From Chitinophaga pinensis (GTDB taxonomy: Bacteria > Bacteroidota > Bacteroidia > Chitinophagales > Chitinophagaceae), in the NCBI GenBank assembly GCA_945877085.1, contig CAMCQV010000009.1, positions 1-34,952 on the forward strand: 34,952 bases of DNA. Direction: 5' to 3'. This document shows positions 7,929 through 16,410 of the stretch, piece after piece. The number at the start of each line of letters is the position of its first letter. Positions within the stretch are counted from its first letter, which is position 1. Both the position numbers and the translations under genes were made by a program. The notes under the pieces are model-generated. The model had not been told where the DNA came from and did not search any database. It worked only from the letters and a program-made list of their open reading frames with translations.

Positions 7929-8900
7929 CTAAAAAAGGTGGTTATACACAATCAAACCTGCTGAAATCCAAAAAAAGACATTGGGGATCATTAATTGTTT
8001 TGGACCGGCATAACAAAAGCTAATAAAACTAGCTAAAGGGGCGATTACAATGGCAGAAGCGTATAAAGCCTGTGATGAGAAGATGATCGGTTGAAAAAAA
8101 GTTACCACCAAAGTCAATAACATCACCCCCCAGTATTTTCGTACTTGAATAATAAATCTATTTTGTTGCTCTTGCCAAAAATAGAATCCAATTAACAATT
8201 GAATGCCTATAAAGGACAATGCAATGATCGATTTTACATCCATTGCCAATAAGGGATTTTCCCAGTCTAATTTGGGTAAAAAAGCGGTAAATGCTGCAGC
8301 CGAATCTGTTAAAAATACAAAGGTGAACACAAAATAAAAGGGCATTAAAATACCCATCATCAATACCAACCATTCTGTCAATCTAAATGGTCTTATGATG
8401 ACTAATGCAAAAATAACAACTGGTATCAAAATTGCGATTGGCTCATACAATAAAATGGACACCCCTACAATCATCCCAATATTGAATTCTAATGTTTTAG
8501 GCTGTGTCTGATCGTACAATCTATTTAGCTTGACTAAGATCCAAATAATAAAAGCATTCGCAATTAAACCCGAACTTATCGCATCCCAAAAAGGAAACAA
8601 TGCCGTTAAAACTACAAAAGTGAAAGCAGGTAAATAACTCACCTGTTGAAACATCTTAAAACGACTCACTAAAATATTCAACCTCAATGCTTGTACAATC
8701 ACAATTAAATGAAAAAGCACAATCAGCGCTAAAGGCGGCAAAGGTTTAATATAATGAAATAAAAGGTAGGCTAGTAAACCATCTGTTGGATTTGCAATCA
8801 CAATAGGTGGTTCGAAATAAAAATGAAAATGCACTGCAACACTTAATAATACCAAAAACAGTACATTGATATCAGACCTATCTCTAAATAAAAAAACCAT
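7929..8900 (-). CDS. Polytopic membrane protein, probably DUF6427 family
   Basis: 323 residues, almost entirely hydrophobic, with roughly nine to ten membrane segments separated by short basic loops (such as NRLYDQTQPKT and RKYW). An N-terminal FRDRSDINVLFLVLL stretch followed by EPPIV is, from memory, typical of the Bacteroidota-specific DUF6427 proteins; no function is known for them. It starts with ATG only 2 bases after the stop of the upstream G/W/M-rich protein gene, so the two are very likely co-transcribed and perhaps translationally coupled. No catalytic motif is visible. Confidence 0.7.
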   Translation of the reverse strand: MVFLFRDRSDINVLFLVLLSVAVHFHFYFEPPIVIANPTDGLLAYLLFHYIKPLPPLALIVLFHLIVIVQALRLNILVSRFKMFQQVSYLPAFTFVVLTALFPFWDAISSGLIANAFIIWILVKLNRLYDQTQPKTLEFNIGMIVGVSILLYEPIAILIPVVIFALVIIRPFRLTEWLVLMMGILMPFYFVFTFVFLTDSAAAFTAFLPKLDWENPLLAMDVKSIIALSFIGIQLLIGFYFWQEQQNRFIIQVRKYWGVMLLTLVVTFFQPIIFSSQALYASAIVIAPLASFISFCYAGPKQLMIPNVFFWISAGLIVYNHLF

Positions 8901-8902
8901 AA

Positions 8903-10570
8903 TTACTGAATCGTGATTTTAGCAAAGCCTAATTTTCCTTTTGTTTGATAAGGCAAGATGGCTTCTTTTTCACCCACTTGTTTTAAAGACCTTGGCATCC
9001 ACTCCACTTGTTTTTCATTTATAGAAATAGCATTGCCTTGCACGATTGCTCCTGAAGGCGTCAATATTTGGTGTATCAATTGTCTAAGTCCTTTTGATTT
9101 CTGATAATATAAGAAATTGGTGCCAGCAGCATTGTTGATTTGTCCATAACCAATAAACTGATCTACATTCACATCTGATTGTTGTTTATCGATTGTTTTT
9201 ACAGATTGAATATTTGCTTTTGCGTCAAAATTTAATACAGCCACTTTGCCTGCAGTATAGGTAACAGAAGGATACCCAAATCCACCGAAGCCGCCACCCC
9301 ATCCCCATGGACCCATCATACCCCAACCGCCACCCCAGCCCCATGGACCCATCATGCCCCAGCCGCCCCAGCCAAGCCCCCATCCTGGACCCCATCCACC
9401 CCATCCCCATGGGCCGCCCATCATACCCCAACCAAATCTTGCCCATGGATAAAATCCGAATGGTCGATTCCAAAAATTAAATATAAATGGGTTGTAAAAT
9501 GGCCCACCCCAAAAAAAGTCCCATCTTGAAAATGCGTTTCTATTTGAGCGTGTGGTAGCAGCTTCTGCTAAGATGGTAAAACCGCCATCTGCATTAGGTT
9601 GCACCTGATCAAAATAAAAATGATCAAAAGCATTCTTTAAGTTCTTTTTATTTGTCACTGCATCTCTCACCGCATCTGTAAAACGACTTGCATTGCTTAA
9701 ACTATTTTGCCTTGTAGTAATATCCCAGATAAAAGTGTACATCCCTTCTATATGACCTTTCTTTTCTGTTGCATAAAACGAATTCACGATCACTGTTCCA
9801 TTGGTATTATTAATTTTTAAACGGATATCATCTAAGACTAAGCTATTATTCAATATTGGCGTTTCAATCACTTCTGAACCGTCAGCAGCCATATACAATA
9901 AGCTTACCACTGGTGCAGCATTCGGCTGTTCTACATTTCTTAAACAAAATAAATTGCCTTTATTATCTAATGCAAAATCCGAAAGATTGCTTTTTTTATT
10001 TTGCGCATTAATGCTGATTGTTGCTTCATTTAATTTACCAAAAGGCGTACTCAATGCCATTGTTTTAATTTTAATGGAAGCTGGATTAGTTGTATTTACA
10101 CTAAAATATAGCAACTTTGATCGGTCCTCACTTTCTATTAAATTAAAAACTTTAGCACCTGAACCTGGACGGATTTTTTCTGCTGTATCAATGATTGTTG
10201 GCGTGCCAACCAATTGTCCTTTTTCATCTAATTCTGCAACCATTGCATAGACCGTAGTAGCTTCTTGAAATTGATAAAAGGCATACACCCTATTTGACTT
10301 TGTAACAAACTCAAGTGCATTTAATTTTTTTGGTAAAAAAACTAAATCATTTTGTTGCACCAATTGCATTTGATCATTGTATTGTGCAATGGTTGCGATG
10401 CCCTCATTATTTTTATAAATCCAATAACGACCATCCACTTTTCCTAAAACCTCGTATTGCATCTGGTCTTTATCTGTCTTTTCGATACCAGACATCACAT
10501 AAGATTGTGCAGTAAGGCCTTGAAGGCCTACCAAAATAAAAGCGATAAAAGATAAAAATGATTTTAGCAT
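8903..10570 (-). CDS. Exported protein with Gly/Trp/Met-rich repeat segment, function unknown
   Basis: 555 residues from the ATG at 10570; an in-frame TTG at 10579 would add three residues but the ATG gives a clean signal peptide (MLKSFLSFIAFILVGLQGLTAQS). I do not recognise the family. The N-terminal ~330 residues look beta-rich, reminiscent of repeat or propeller-like secreted proteins of this phylum. Residues about 380-430 are a low-complexity run of G, W, M, P and F built from PWGWGGGWGMMG-type units; an ordinary beta-rich segment follows (AGKVAVLNFDAKANIQSV). The next gene, a membrane protein, follows after 2 bases. Periplasmic or surface location is inferred from the signal peptide. Confidence 0.75.
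   Translation of the reverse strand: MLKSFLSFIAFILVGLQGLTAQSYVMSGIEKTDKDQMQYEVLGKVDGRYWIYKNNEGIATIAQYNDQMQLVQQNDLVFLPKKLNALEFVTKSNRVYAFYQFQEATTVYAMVAELDEKGQLVGTPTIIDTAEKIRPGSGAKVFNLIESEDRSKLLYFSVNTTNPASIKIKTMALSTPFGKLNEATISINAQNKKSNLSDFALDNKGNLFCLRNVEQPNAAPVVSLLYMAADGSEVIETPILNNSLVLDDIRLKINNTNGTVIVNSFYATEKKGHIEGMYTFIWDITTRQNSLSNASRFTDAVRDAVTNKKNLKNAFDHFYFDQVQPNADGGFTILAEAATTRSNRNAFSRWDFFWGGPFYNPFIFNFWNRPFGFYPWARFGWGMMGGPWGWGGWGPGWGLGWGGWGMMGPWGWGGGWGMMGPWGWGGGFGGFGYPSVTYTAGKVAVLNFDAKANIQSVKTIDKQQSDVNVDQFIGYGQINNAAGTNFLYYQKSKGLRQLIHQILTPSGAIVQGNAISINEKQVEWMPRSLKQVGEKEAILPYQTKGKLGFAKITIQ
9291..9432 (-). repeat. Degenerate 36-base tandem repeats coding for a G/W/M/P-rich segment
   Basis: On the plus strand copies 9291-9326 and 9327-9362 are the same length and differ at only a few positions; two more degenerate copies follow to about 9432. 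Each codes for about 12 residues of the type PWGWGGGWGMMG. The stretch is very GC-rich compared with the surrounding A/T-rich DNA. Confidence 0.85.
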
Positions 10571-10589
10571 GAGATACAATTTTAGAATA

Positions 10590-10597
10590 CAAATTTA
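10590..10597 (-). promoter_or_regulatory. Candidate -7 box of the G/W/M-rich protein operon
   Basis: TAAATTTG, an exact TAnnTTTG match, 19 bases upstream of the ATG at 10570. No -33 element at the usual distance. Confidence 0.4.
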
Positions 10598-10619
10598 ATG
10601 TATTAATGTATCGAAGGCT

Positions 10620-11522
10620 TTAGATTTTTGTTAAAAGCGCAGCCTTATCTGTAACAGATAACTGATAGGTAGCGCCCAGCTGAACCGGCATATTGTTCAA
10701 TTCATGGCTGATTGGAAAATCAAAGCAAATAGGATAGCGTGTCTCCTTGGTTAATCTTAGAATCATGTCTATTACTGTTTCTCCAAATTCAGCTGCCTCG
10801 TCTTTCATTTCTGTAAAACCCCCAACTACAAGACCAGCTAATCCATCCAATAAACCCGCATTTTTACATTGTATTAGCATCCGATCCACATTATAATGAT
10901 GCTCCCCAACGTCCTCGATACATAAAATTTTACCCTTTGTATCTAATTGGTTTTTGCTACCAATTAAATGGGTCATTAAGCATAAATTACCCCCTACCAA
11001 CACCCCTTCCGAATGGCCTAGACGATTGGTTGGTTGGGCTTTTGCTTCCACAGGCGATGCCACTCCCTCCAACATTTGTTTCAGTGCCAGGTTATAAGGC
11101 AACCCAGCTTCTCCTTTCCCAAATGCTGCAGACATAGGCCCATGGATACTTTGAATCCCCTGGTTTTGTAAAGCCGCATGTAAGATGGTAATATCGCTAA
11201 ATCCAATCACCCATTTAGGATGCGCTTTGATTTTTGTAAAGTCCAATTGGGAAACAATTCTACTCAATCCATATCCCCCACGTGCACATAAAATGGCATG
11301 AATTTTAGGGTCGTCCATCATAGACTGTAATTCATTTTGTCGATCCAAATCGGATGCAGCAAAATGCCCAAATTGAGTGCCTACCGTCTTCCCAATACGC
11401 ACCTGATACCCCCACGACTCAAGGACTTGAGCACAAATAGTCACTTTTTCTAATGGAATGGCGCCAGCCGGACAAAGAATGCCAATGGTGTTACCAGGAG
11501 TCAGTTTAGACGGTTGAATCAT
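10620..11522 (-). CDS. ldcA: LD-carboxypeptidase (peptidase S66, LdcA-like)
   Basis: 300 residues, the typical S66 length. These cytoplasmic serine peptidases remove the terminal D-Ala from muropeptide tetrapeptides during cell-wall recycling. The catalytic triad can be placed: Ser109 in IGFSDIT, Glu203 in CIEDVGE and His273 in ISHELNNMP, with spacing like Pseudomonas LdcA. The N-terminal GILCPAG and RGGYGLSR motifs also match. Some S66 members (MccF type) instead cleave microcin-like peptides, but nothing nearby suggests that. It is divergent from metG with only 27 bases between the start codons. A -7-like TAATATTG (one mismatch) ends 4 bases before the ATG. Confidence 0.92.
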   Translation of the reverse strand: MIQPSKLTPGNTIGILCPAGAIPLEKVTICAQVLESWGYQVRIGKTVGTQFGHFAASDLDRQNELQSMMDDPKIHAILCARGGYGLSRIVSQLDFTKIKAHPKWVIGFSDITILHAALQNQGIQSIHGPMSAAFGKGEAGLPYNLALKQMLEGVASPVEAKAQPTNRLGHSEGVLVGGNLCLMTHLIGSKNQLDTKGKILCIEDVGEHHYNVDRMLIQCKNAGLLDGLAGLVVGGFTEMKDEAAEFGETVIDMILRLTKETRYPICFDFPISHELNNMPVQLGATYQLSVTDKAALLTKI

Positions 11523-11544
11523 ACCACAATATTAAGTACTTTTG
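11514..11544 (+). promoter_or_regulatory. metG promoter (TTG, 20 bases, TACTTTTG)
   Basis: TTG at 11514-11516 and TACTTTTG at 11537-11544, separated by 20 bases, match the Bacteroidota TTTG/TAnnTTTG promoter. The -33 part lies inside the first codons of the divergent ldcA, and the -7 box ends 5 bases before the metG ATG, so the transcript should be nearly leaderless. Confidence 0.55.
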
Positions 11545-11549
11545 CTGCA

Positions 11550-13694
11550 ATGAACACGCCAAAAAGATATTTGATTACAGCAGCCCTGCCTTATGCAAAT
11601 GGTTTAAAGCATATTGGCCATTTAGCGGGTGCCTATTTACCAGCCGACATCTATGTTCGTTTTTTAAAAGCGCAACAAAGAGACGTTGTTTTTGTATGTG
11701 GAAGTGATGAGCATGGAACTGCTATTCCTATTCAAGCAACCAAGGAAGGTACCACCGCTCAAGCCATCATTGACAAATACCATCCCATCATTGAACAAAA
11801 TTTTAAGGACCTGGGTATTGCCTTTGATATCTACCACAGAACAAGCGATCCTTTACACCATGCCACTGCATCCGAATTTTTCAAAAACTTAGAAGCAAAA
11901 GGGGACTTAGAAATAAAAACCTCGGAACAATATTTTGACGAAGCCACTAATACTTTTTTAGCAGATCGATATATCAAGGGCACTTGTCCTAGTTGTGGTC
12001 ATAAGGAAGCTTACGGAGATCAATGTGAGAAATGTGGCAAGACTTTAAGCCCCGAAGAATTGATCAACCCAGTGAGTACATTAAGTGGTCAAGCACCTAT
12101 TAAAAAAGAAACATCCCATTGGTACTTACCATTAAATAGACATGAGGATTTTTTACGCGAATGGATTTTAAAAGAACATGCAAATGATTGGCGCCCTGCA
12201 GTATTGGGTCAATGCAAAAGCTGGATTGACGGCGGTTTGCAAGCTAGAGCAGTGACACGTGATTTAGATTGGGGTATTAAAGTGCCTGTTCCAGGAGGCG
12301 AAGGAAAAGTATTGTACGTTTGGTTTGACGCACCTATTGGCTATATCAGTGCTACCAAGCAATGGGCGCTTAATAATAATAAAGATTGGACGCCATATTG
12401 GAATGATAAGGATACAAAATTGGTACACTTTATTGGTAAAGACAATATTGTATTCCATTGCATCATCTTCCCTGTGATGTTAATATTGAATGGACATATT
12501 TTACCAGAGAATGTGCCCGCAAATGAATTCATGAATTTAGAAGGTGATAAGATGAGTACTTCTAGAGGATGGAGCATCGAAATGGATGACTATATCAACA
12601 AGTGGATTAAAAAAGAAAATGGTGGAGATGGACTTGCGGATAGTTTGCGTTTTTACTTAACATCTATCGCACCCGAATCAAAGGATAGTGAATTTACTTG
12701 GAAAGGATTTCAAGAATCTGTGAATGGAGAATTGGTAAGCATCTTTGCCAATTTTGTCAACAGAACTTGGGTATTGATGCATAAATTATGCAACGGTAAA
12801 GTACCTCCTTTTCATACCGATCTAATTGCAGCAGAGGCCGCAAGTGAGAGTACCACAGACAGTTTCAAAGGGATGATGGAAGCAGTGAAATTATCCAAAG
12901 AAAAGATCACAAATTTATTGGAGCAATATAAATTTAGAGAAGCACAATTTGAACTGATTGACCTTGCTAGAAAAGGGAATCAATACATGCAAAAGCAAGA
13001 GCCATGGATTGTGGCAAAGACATTGGATCAAAATCCAGATGCACAAAAAATCATTGATAACACGATGCATTGTTGTTTACAATTATGTGCTAACCTTGCC
13101 ATACTTGCACAACCTTTCATACCATTTACTGCAAAGAAAATGTGTTACATGATGAAAGTAGTAGACAAGATGTTAGAATGGGAGAACGCAGGTAAATTTG
13201 ATTTATTAAAAGTAGGCTACTCCTTGCGTGCACCTGAATTACTTTTTAGAAAAATAGAGAACGAAGAAATTGATGCAGAATTAGCACAGTTACAAGCCAA
13301 TGTAGCTGCTAAAAAAACAACTATGGAAAATACAAATACCGAACCTGCAAAAGACAATAGCTTAAAACCAGAAATCGTTTTTGATGATTTTGGCAAAATA
13401 GATTTACGCGTAGGTACGATCATAGAAGCCAAGAAAGTAGAAAAAGCAGATAAATTATTGGAGCTGTTGGTAGACCTAGGATTTGAACAAAGAACCATTT
13501 TATCAGGCATCGCAATGCATTTTAAACCCGAAGAGATTGTAGGCAAGCAAGTTACAATCGTAGCGAATTTAGCACCTCGTAAAATGCGTGGCATCGAAAG
13601 CAAGGGTATGATCTTAATGGCCGAAGACGCTGCTGGAAAATTATACTTTGTGAGCCCAAATGAAGCGATCTCTGCAGGAAGTTCTATAGCTTAA
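11550..13694 (+). CDS. metG: Methionine--tRNA ligase
   Basis: 714 residues from ATG 11550 (MNTPKRYLITAALPYANG); an in-frame upstream start at 11514 would run through the promoter and add 12 non-conserved residues. Class I synthetase: HIGH at 21-24, zinc-knuckle cysteines 146, 149, 159 and 162 in the connective peptide, KMSTS at 334-338, an anticodon-binding alpha domain, and a C-terminal EMAP-II-like tRNA-binding domain from about 610 (FGKIDLRVGTIIEAKKVEKA) that promotes dimerisation. This is the long E. coli-like MetRS layout. Its stop codon overlaps that of the convergent downstream gene (shared TTAA at 13691-13694). Confidence 0.97.
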   Translation: MNTPKRYLITAALPYANGLKHIGHLAGAYLPADIYVRFLKAQQRDVVFVCGSDEHGTAIPIQATKEGTTAQAIIDKYHPIIEQNFKDLGIAFDIYHRTSDPLHHATASEFFKNLEAKGDLEIKTSEQYFDEATNTFLADRYIKGTCPSCGHKEAYGDQCEKCGKTLSPEELINPVSTLSGQAPIKKETSHWYLPLNRHEDFLREWILKEHANDWRPAVLGQCKSWIDGGLQARAVTRDLDWGIKVPVPGGEGKVLYVWFDAPIGYISATKQWALNNNKDWTPYWNDKDTKLVHFIGKDNIVFHCIIFPVMLILNGHILPENVPANEFMNLEGDKMSTSRGWSIEMDDYINKWIKKENGGDGLADSLRFYLTSIAPESKDSEFTWKGFQESVNGELVSIFANFVNRTWVLMHKLCNGKVPPFHTDLIAAEAASESTTDSFKGMMEAVKLSKEKITNLLEQYKFREAQFELIDLARKGNQYMQKQEPWIVAKTLDQNPDAQKIIDNTMHCCLQLCANLAILAQPFIPFTAKKMCYMMKVVDKMLEWENAGKFDLLKVGYSLRAPELLFRKIENEEIDAELAQLQANVAAKKTTMENTNTEPAKDNSLKPEIVFDDFGKIDLRVGTIIEAKKVEKADKLLELLVDLGFEQRTILSGIAMHFKPEEIVGKQVTIVANLAPRKMRGIESKGMILMAEDAAGKLYFVSPNEAISAGSSIA

Positions 13695-14326
13695 ATGCAT
13701 TCTTTGAGCTCCTTCTCGGTATAAGCAAGTCCATGCTGTTTTAACACATCGTCTGGTACGCCCTGCCATTGATTAGGCACATTCCCCATATAACCAAGGT
13801 CTTTCACGCCGATCTCAGAAGTATAATAACCTGTTGTTACTAAATCTCTCATTTTATTGAAAAAGCTCACACCTTGTGCTACTTCTGGCTTTGCTTTTTT
13901 AGGATATGCGATTTCGTCTACGATACCAATTTGTTGTGCACTTGTACAACTTACAAATGACTTGCCATGTTTATTGAAACTATGTAGGTCTAACCATCTT
14001 AAGCCCCCTCTTACAGGTACTTGATGTTCTGGCATATCTTTTACAATGAATTCAATGAATTCTGGCACTTTTGCTTCAGAAGCAGAACCACTGGTTTCGT
14101 CTTTTGGCATAATGATATCGCCCAATACTATGATTGTGGCCATTTCGTGCTCATCAAAGAATTTTGGTTCAGCGTTTAGTTTCACCAAATAATCTTTTTC
14201 TTCCTGCATTCTGTCATCCAAATTATATTCAGCAACAGTTGTCTTCTCACTTTTGCATGCATCTATTACAACGCTAGCAGAAACTGTTCCAAGTATTAAT
14301 GCTTTGATGGATTTTCTTCTGTCCAT
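13691..14326 (-). CDS. Gluconate 2-dehydrogenase subunit 3-like protein with Tat-type signal
   Basis: 211 residues. The N-terminus MDRRKSIKALILG is a Tat-type signal (RRKSIK), followed by VIDACKSE, where Cys24 could be lipidated. The rest fits the gluconate 2-dehydrogenase subunit 3 family: small partners of GMC flavoproteins that fold them and carry them through the Tat system. The GMC gene lies 108 bases upstream on the same strand and has no signal of its own, supporting a hitch-hiker pair. The substrate is unknown; a cytochrome c partner is not in the window. The stop codon overlaps that of metG. Confidence 0.85.
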   Translation of the reverse strand: MDRRKSIKALILGTVSASVVIDACKSEKTTVAEYNLDDRMQEEKDYLVKLNAEPKFFDEHEMATIIVLGDIIMPKDETSGSASEAKVPEFIEFIVKDMPEHQVPVRGGLRWLDLHSFNKHGKSFVSCTSAQQIGIVDEIAYPKKAKPEVAQGVSFFNKMRDLVTTGYYTSEIGVKDLGYMGNVPNQWQGVPDDVLKQHGLAYTEKELKECI

Positions 14327-14367
14327 GGTATTTATGAATTAAAAAATTATAAATTTTGTTTTTGGTC

Positions 14368-14407
14368 GTGTGAAGTTTGTTTCAAAAAATTTAAACACCC
14401 TTCACAC
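14368..14407. other. Intercistronic stem-loop between the GMC and small-subunit genes
   Basis: Perfect 8-base arms GTGTGAAG and CTTCACAC around a 24-base A/T-rich loop, in the 108-base gap between the two co-directional genes. It is not followed by a U-run on the minus strand, so RNA stabilisation or processing is more likely than termination. Confidence 0.5.
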
Positions 14408-14423
14408 TTCTTTTTATGATTTT

Positions 14424-14451
14424 AAAAACAAAATCTACAGATTTTGTTTTT
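14424..14451 (-). other. Perfect A/T-rich hairpin spanning the GMC stop codon
   Basis: Inverted repeat with 13-base arms AAAAACAAAATCT and AGATTTTGTTTTT and a 2-base centre (about 12 pairs with a 4-base loop). It contains the last codons and the TAG of the GMC gene and ends in a U-run, so it may act as a weak terminator or attenuator before the small-subunit gene. Confidence 0.55.
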
Positions 14452-16177
14452 GTAACTGATCCAAAATGTATTCCGATGTGCGCATTGACAATGCCAAGAT
14501 AGTCCATGTGATATTCTTGTCTGCTTGAGACGTAAACACAGAACCATCTACACAAAATAAATTCTTACAATCATGTGCTTGTCCCCATGCGTTTAATGGT
14601 GCAGTCTTTTTATCATTCCCCATACGCACTGTACCTGCTTCATGAATGATATTTCCTGGATTGGATAAGCCATAATTATTGGTGGCATCATCCTGATCAC
14701 CCCATGTAATTACCGCACCCATTTCATGCATGATTTCACGGAAAGTTTCTTTCATGTGTTTTGCTTGCTTGATTTCATATTCTGAATTCTTACAATTAAA
14801 ATTTAAAACTGGAATACCATATTTATCTACCACATCTGGGTCTATCTTACAATGGTTTTCAAAACGAGGTACTGCTTCTCCTCGACCACCCATGCCTACA
14901 CTTGCACCATAAAAGAAACGTACGTCTTCTTTTAATGAGCTTCCATATCCGCCTTCCTCTTTTGTTTTTCCATTCACTTTAAATTTGCCATTCAATCCTT
15001 GTGTACCCATACCAAAGCCATAGCCAGGTTGGCTCATGCCGCCCCAATATTCAATATGGTAACCACGTGGGAAATCTAATTTTTTATTATCTAACCACCA
15101 TGGAGTATACACATGCATACCACCCACACCATCTTCATTATAACGCTTACGACCCATTAAATTAGGAATCACACCACCCAATGCAGCCCCAGTTGAATCG
15201 TGTAAGTAATGACCTACCACGCCAGAACTATTCGCTAAACCGTTTGGATGTTTTTGTGATTTTGAATTCAATAATAAACGTGCGGTCTCACAAGTACTTG
15301 CACCAAGAATCACCACTTTTGCATTGATCTGGTATTCTTGCTTATCCATTTTGTTCACGTAAGAAATGCCTTTTGCTTTTCCTTCATTGTCTGTCAAGAC
15401 TTCACGTGCCATCGCTCCTGTAATCATATCCACGTTGCCAGTCATTACTGCTGGCTTTACCAACACAGAGGAAGATGAAAAATCACCATAGACTTTACAA
15501 GAACGATTACACTGTCCGCAATAAAAACAAGCACCTCGCTCGTCGTTAATTTTTTTAGTTAAAATAGATAAACGAGAAGGAATCACTGGAATATTAATAC
15601 CAGTAGCCGCTTTCTTAAACATTAATTCATGCAATCTTGGTTTTGGAGGTGGCAAGAAAATACCATCAGGATCGTTTTCCAAACCTTCATTAGTTCCGTA
15701 TACACCAATTAATTGATCTATTTTATCATAGTAAGGTTTTACATCTTCATAACCAATTGGCCAATCATCGCCTAAGCCGTCGATACTTTTTCGCTTAAAA
15801 TCTTTTGGACCAAATCTCAATGAGATACGTCCCCAGTGATTGGTACGTCCACCCACCATTCTTGCTCTCCACCAATCAAAATGATCGGCACCTTTTGTTT
15901 GCGTATACGGCTCCCCTTCAATTTCCCAGCCCCAAAAAGAAGCATCGAAATCACCGAAGGGTCTCATTTTTGTACTAGCCCCACGACGTGGTGAGTCCCA
16001 TGGATTTTTCATTTGAGAAGAATGCTTTGCTGGATCAAAATCAGGACCTGCTTCTAGTAAACATACTTTCAATCCTGCTTTTGCTAAAACATAAGCAGCC
16101 ATTCCACCTCCAGCACCAGAACCTACTATGACTGCGTCATAATTTTTAGGCGCTACTTTAACTTGAAAATCTGACAT
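14435..16177 (-). CDS. GMC-family oxidoreductase (FAD-dependent dehydrogenase)
   Basis: 580 residues. The N-terminal FAD-binding Rossmann motif is AVIVGSGAGGGMAAYV (glycines 19-25) with LLEAG as second strand. The C-terminal GMC domain holds the likely catalytic His512 (IIHEAGTVRMG) and Asn555 (ADKNITWTILAL). A cysteine cluster C217, C220, C223, C227 (CFYCGQCNRSC) lies in the central region; in FAD glucose and gluconate dehydrogenases a comparable cluster carries an Fe-S centre, so electron transfer to a partner rather than an oxidase is likely. No signal peptide; export by the Tat-signal-bearing partner encoded downstream is inferred. Probable role: oxidation of a sugar or polyol in the periplasm; the substrate cannot be deduced. 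Confidence 0.9.
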   Translation of the reverse strand: MSDFQVKVAPKNYDAVIVGSGAGGGMAAYVLAKAGLKVCLLEAGPDFDPAKHSSQMKNPWDSPRRGASTKMRPFGDFDASFWGWEIEGEPYTQTKGADHFDWWRARMVGGRTNHWGRISLRFGPKDFKRKSIDGLGDDWPIGYEDVKPYYDKIDQLIGVYGTNEGLENDPDGIFLPPPKPRLHELMFKKAATGINIPVIPSRLSILTKKINDERGACFYCGQCNRSCKVYGDFSSSSVLVKPAVMTGNVDMITGAMAREVLTDNEGKAKGISYVNKMDKQEYQINAKVVILGASTCETARLLLNSKSQKHPNGLANSSGVVGHYLHDSTGAALGGVIPNLMGRKRYNEDGVGGMHVYTPWWLDNKKLDFPRGYHIEYWGGMSQPGYGFGMGTQGLNGKFKVNGKTKEEGGYGSSLKEDVRFFYGASVGMGGRGEAVPRFENHCKIDPDVVDKYGIPVLNFNCKNSEYEIKQAKHMKETFREIMHEMGAVITWGDQDDATNNYGLSNPGNIIHEAGTVRMGNDKKTAPLNAWGQAHDCKNLFCVDGSVFTSQADKNITWTILALSMRTSEYILDQLQKQNL

Positions 16178-16322
16178 AAGTGAATCGTTTTTCTAGTGAT
16201 TATTAGAACTATGAATTTACTAGTTTTTATTTATGCTTGGATACTTTTTATATGAATGTTTTGGACTGTGGGAAATATAAAAAAATTGTGGGTGGGCTGG
16301 GAAATAAAAACAAGCAAAAAAT

Positions 16323-16349
16323 AAAAGGGCCCGTTTATGGGGCCCTTTT
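16323..16349 (-). terminator. Rho-independent terminator of nrdJ
   Basis: Arms AAAAGGGCCC and GGGCCCTTTT pair perfectly around a 7-base loop, 62 bases after the nrdJ stop on the minus strand, followed by a T-rich run (TTTTATTTTTTG). The rest of 16178-16410 upstream of the GMC gene is A/T-rich with no recognised promoter box. Confidence 0.85.
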
Positions 16350-16410
16350 AAAAAAATCATCAGAGGTAACAATTTTGAAGCCCTAACTTTCAAAGAAAGG
16401 GCTGAGAAAT

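Noticed and set aside
9225-9473. Second minus-strand frame rich in G, M and W across the tandem repeat
   Set aside because: It is a frame-shifted reading of the same 36-base repeats; a repeat length divisible by three keeps several frames open.
16178-16322. CTAGT-containing partial inverted repeats and GGGAAATA direct repeats upstream of the GMC gene
   Set aside because: Arms are short and imperfect in A/T-rich DNA; no promoter box or operator could be supported.
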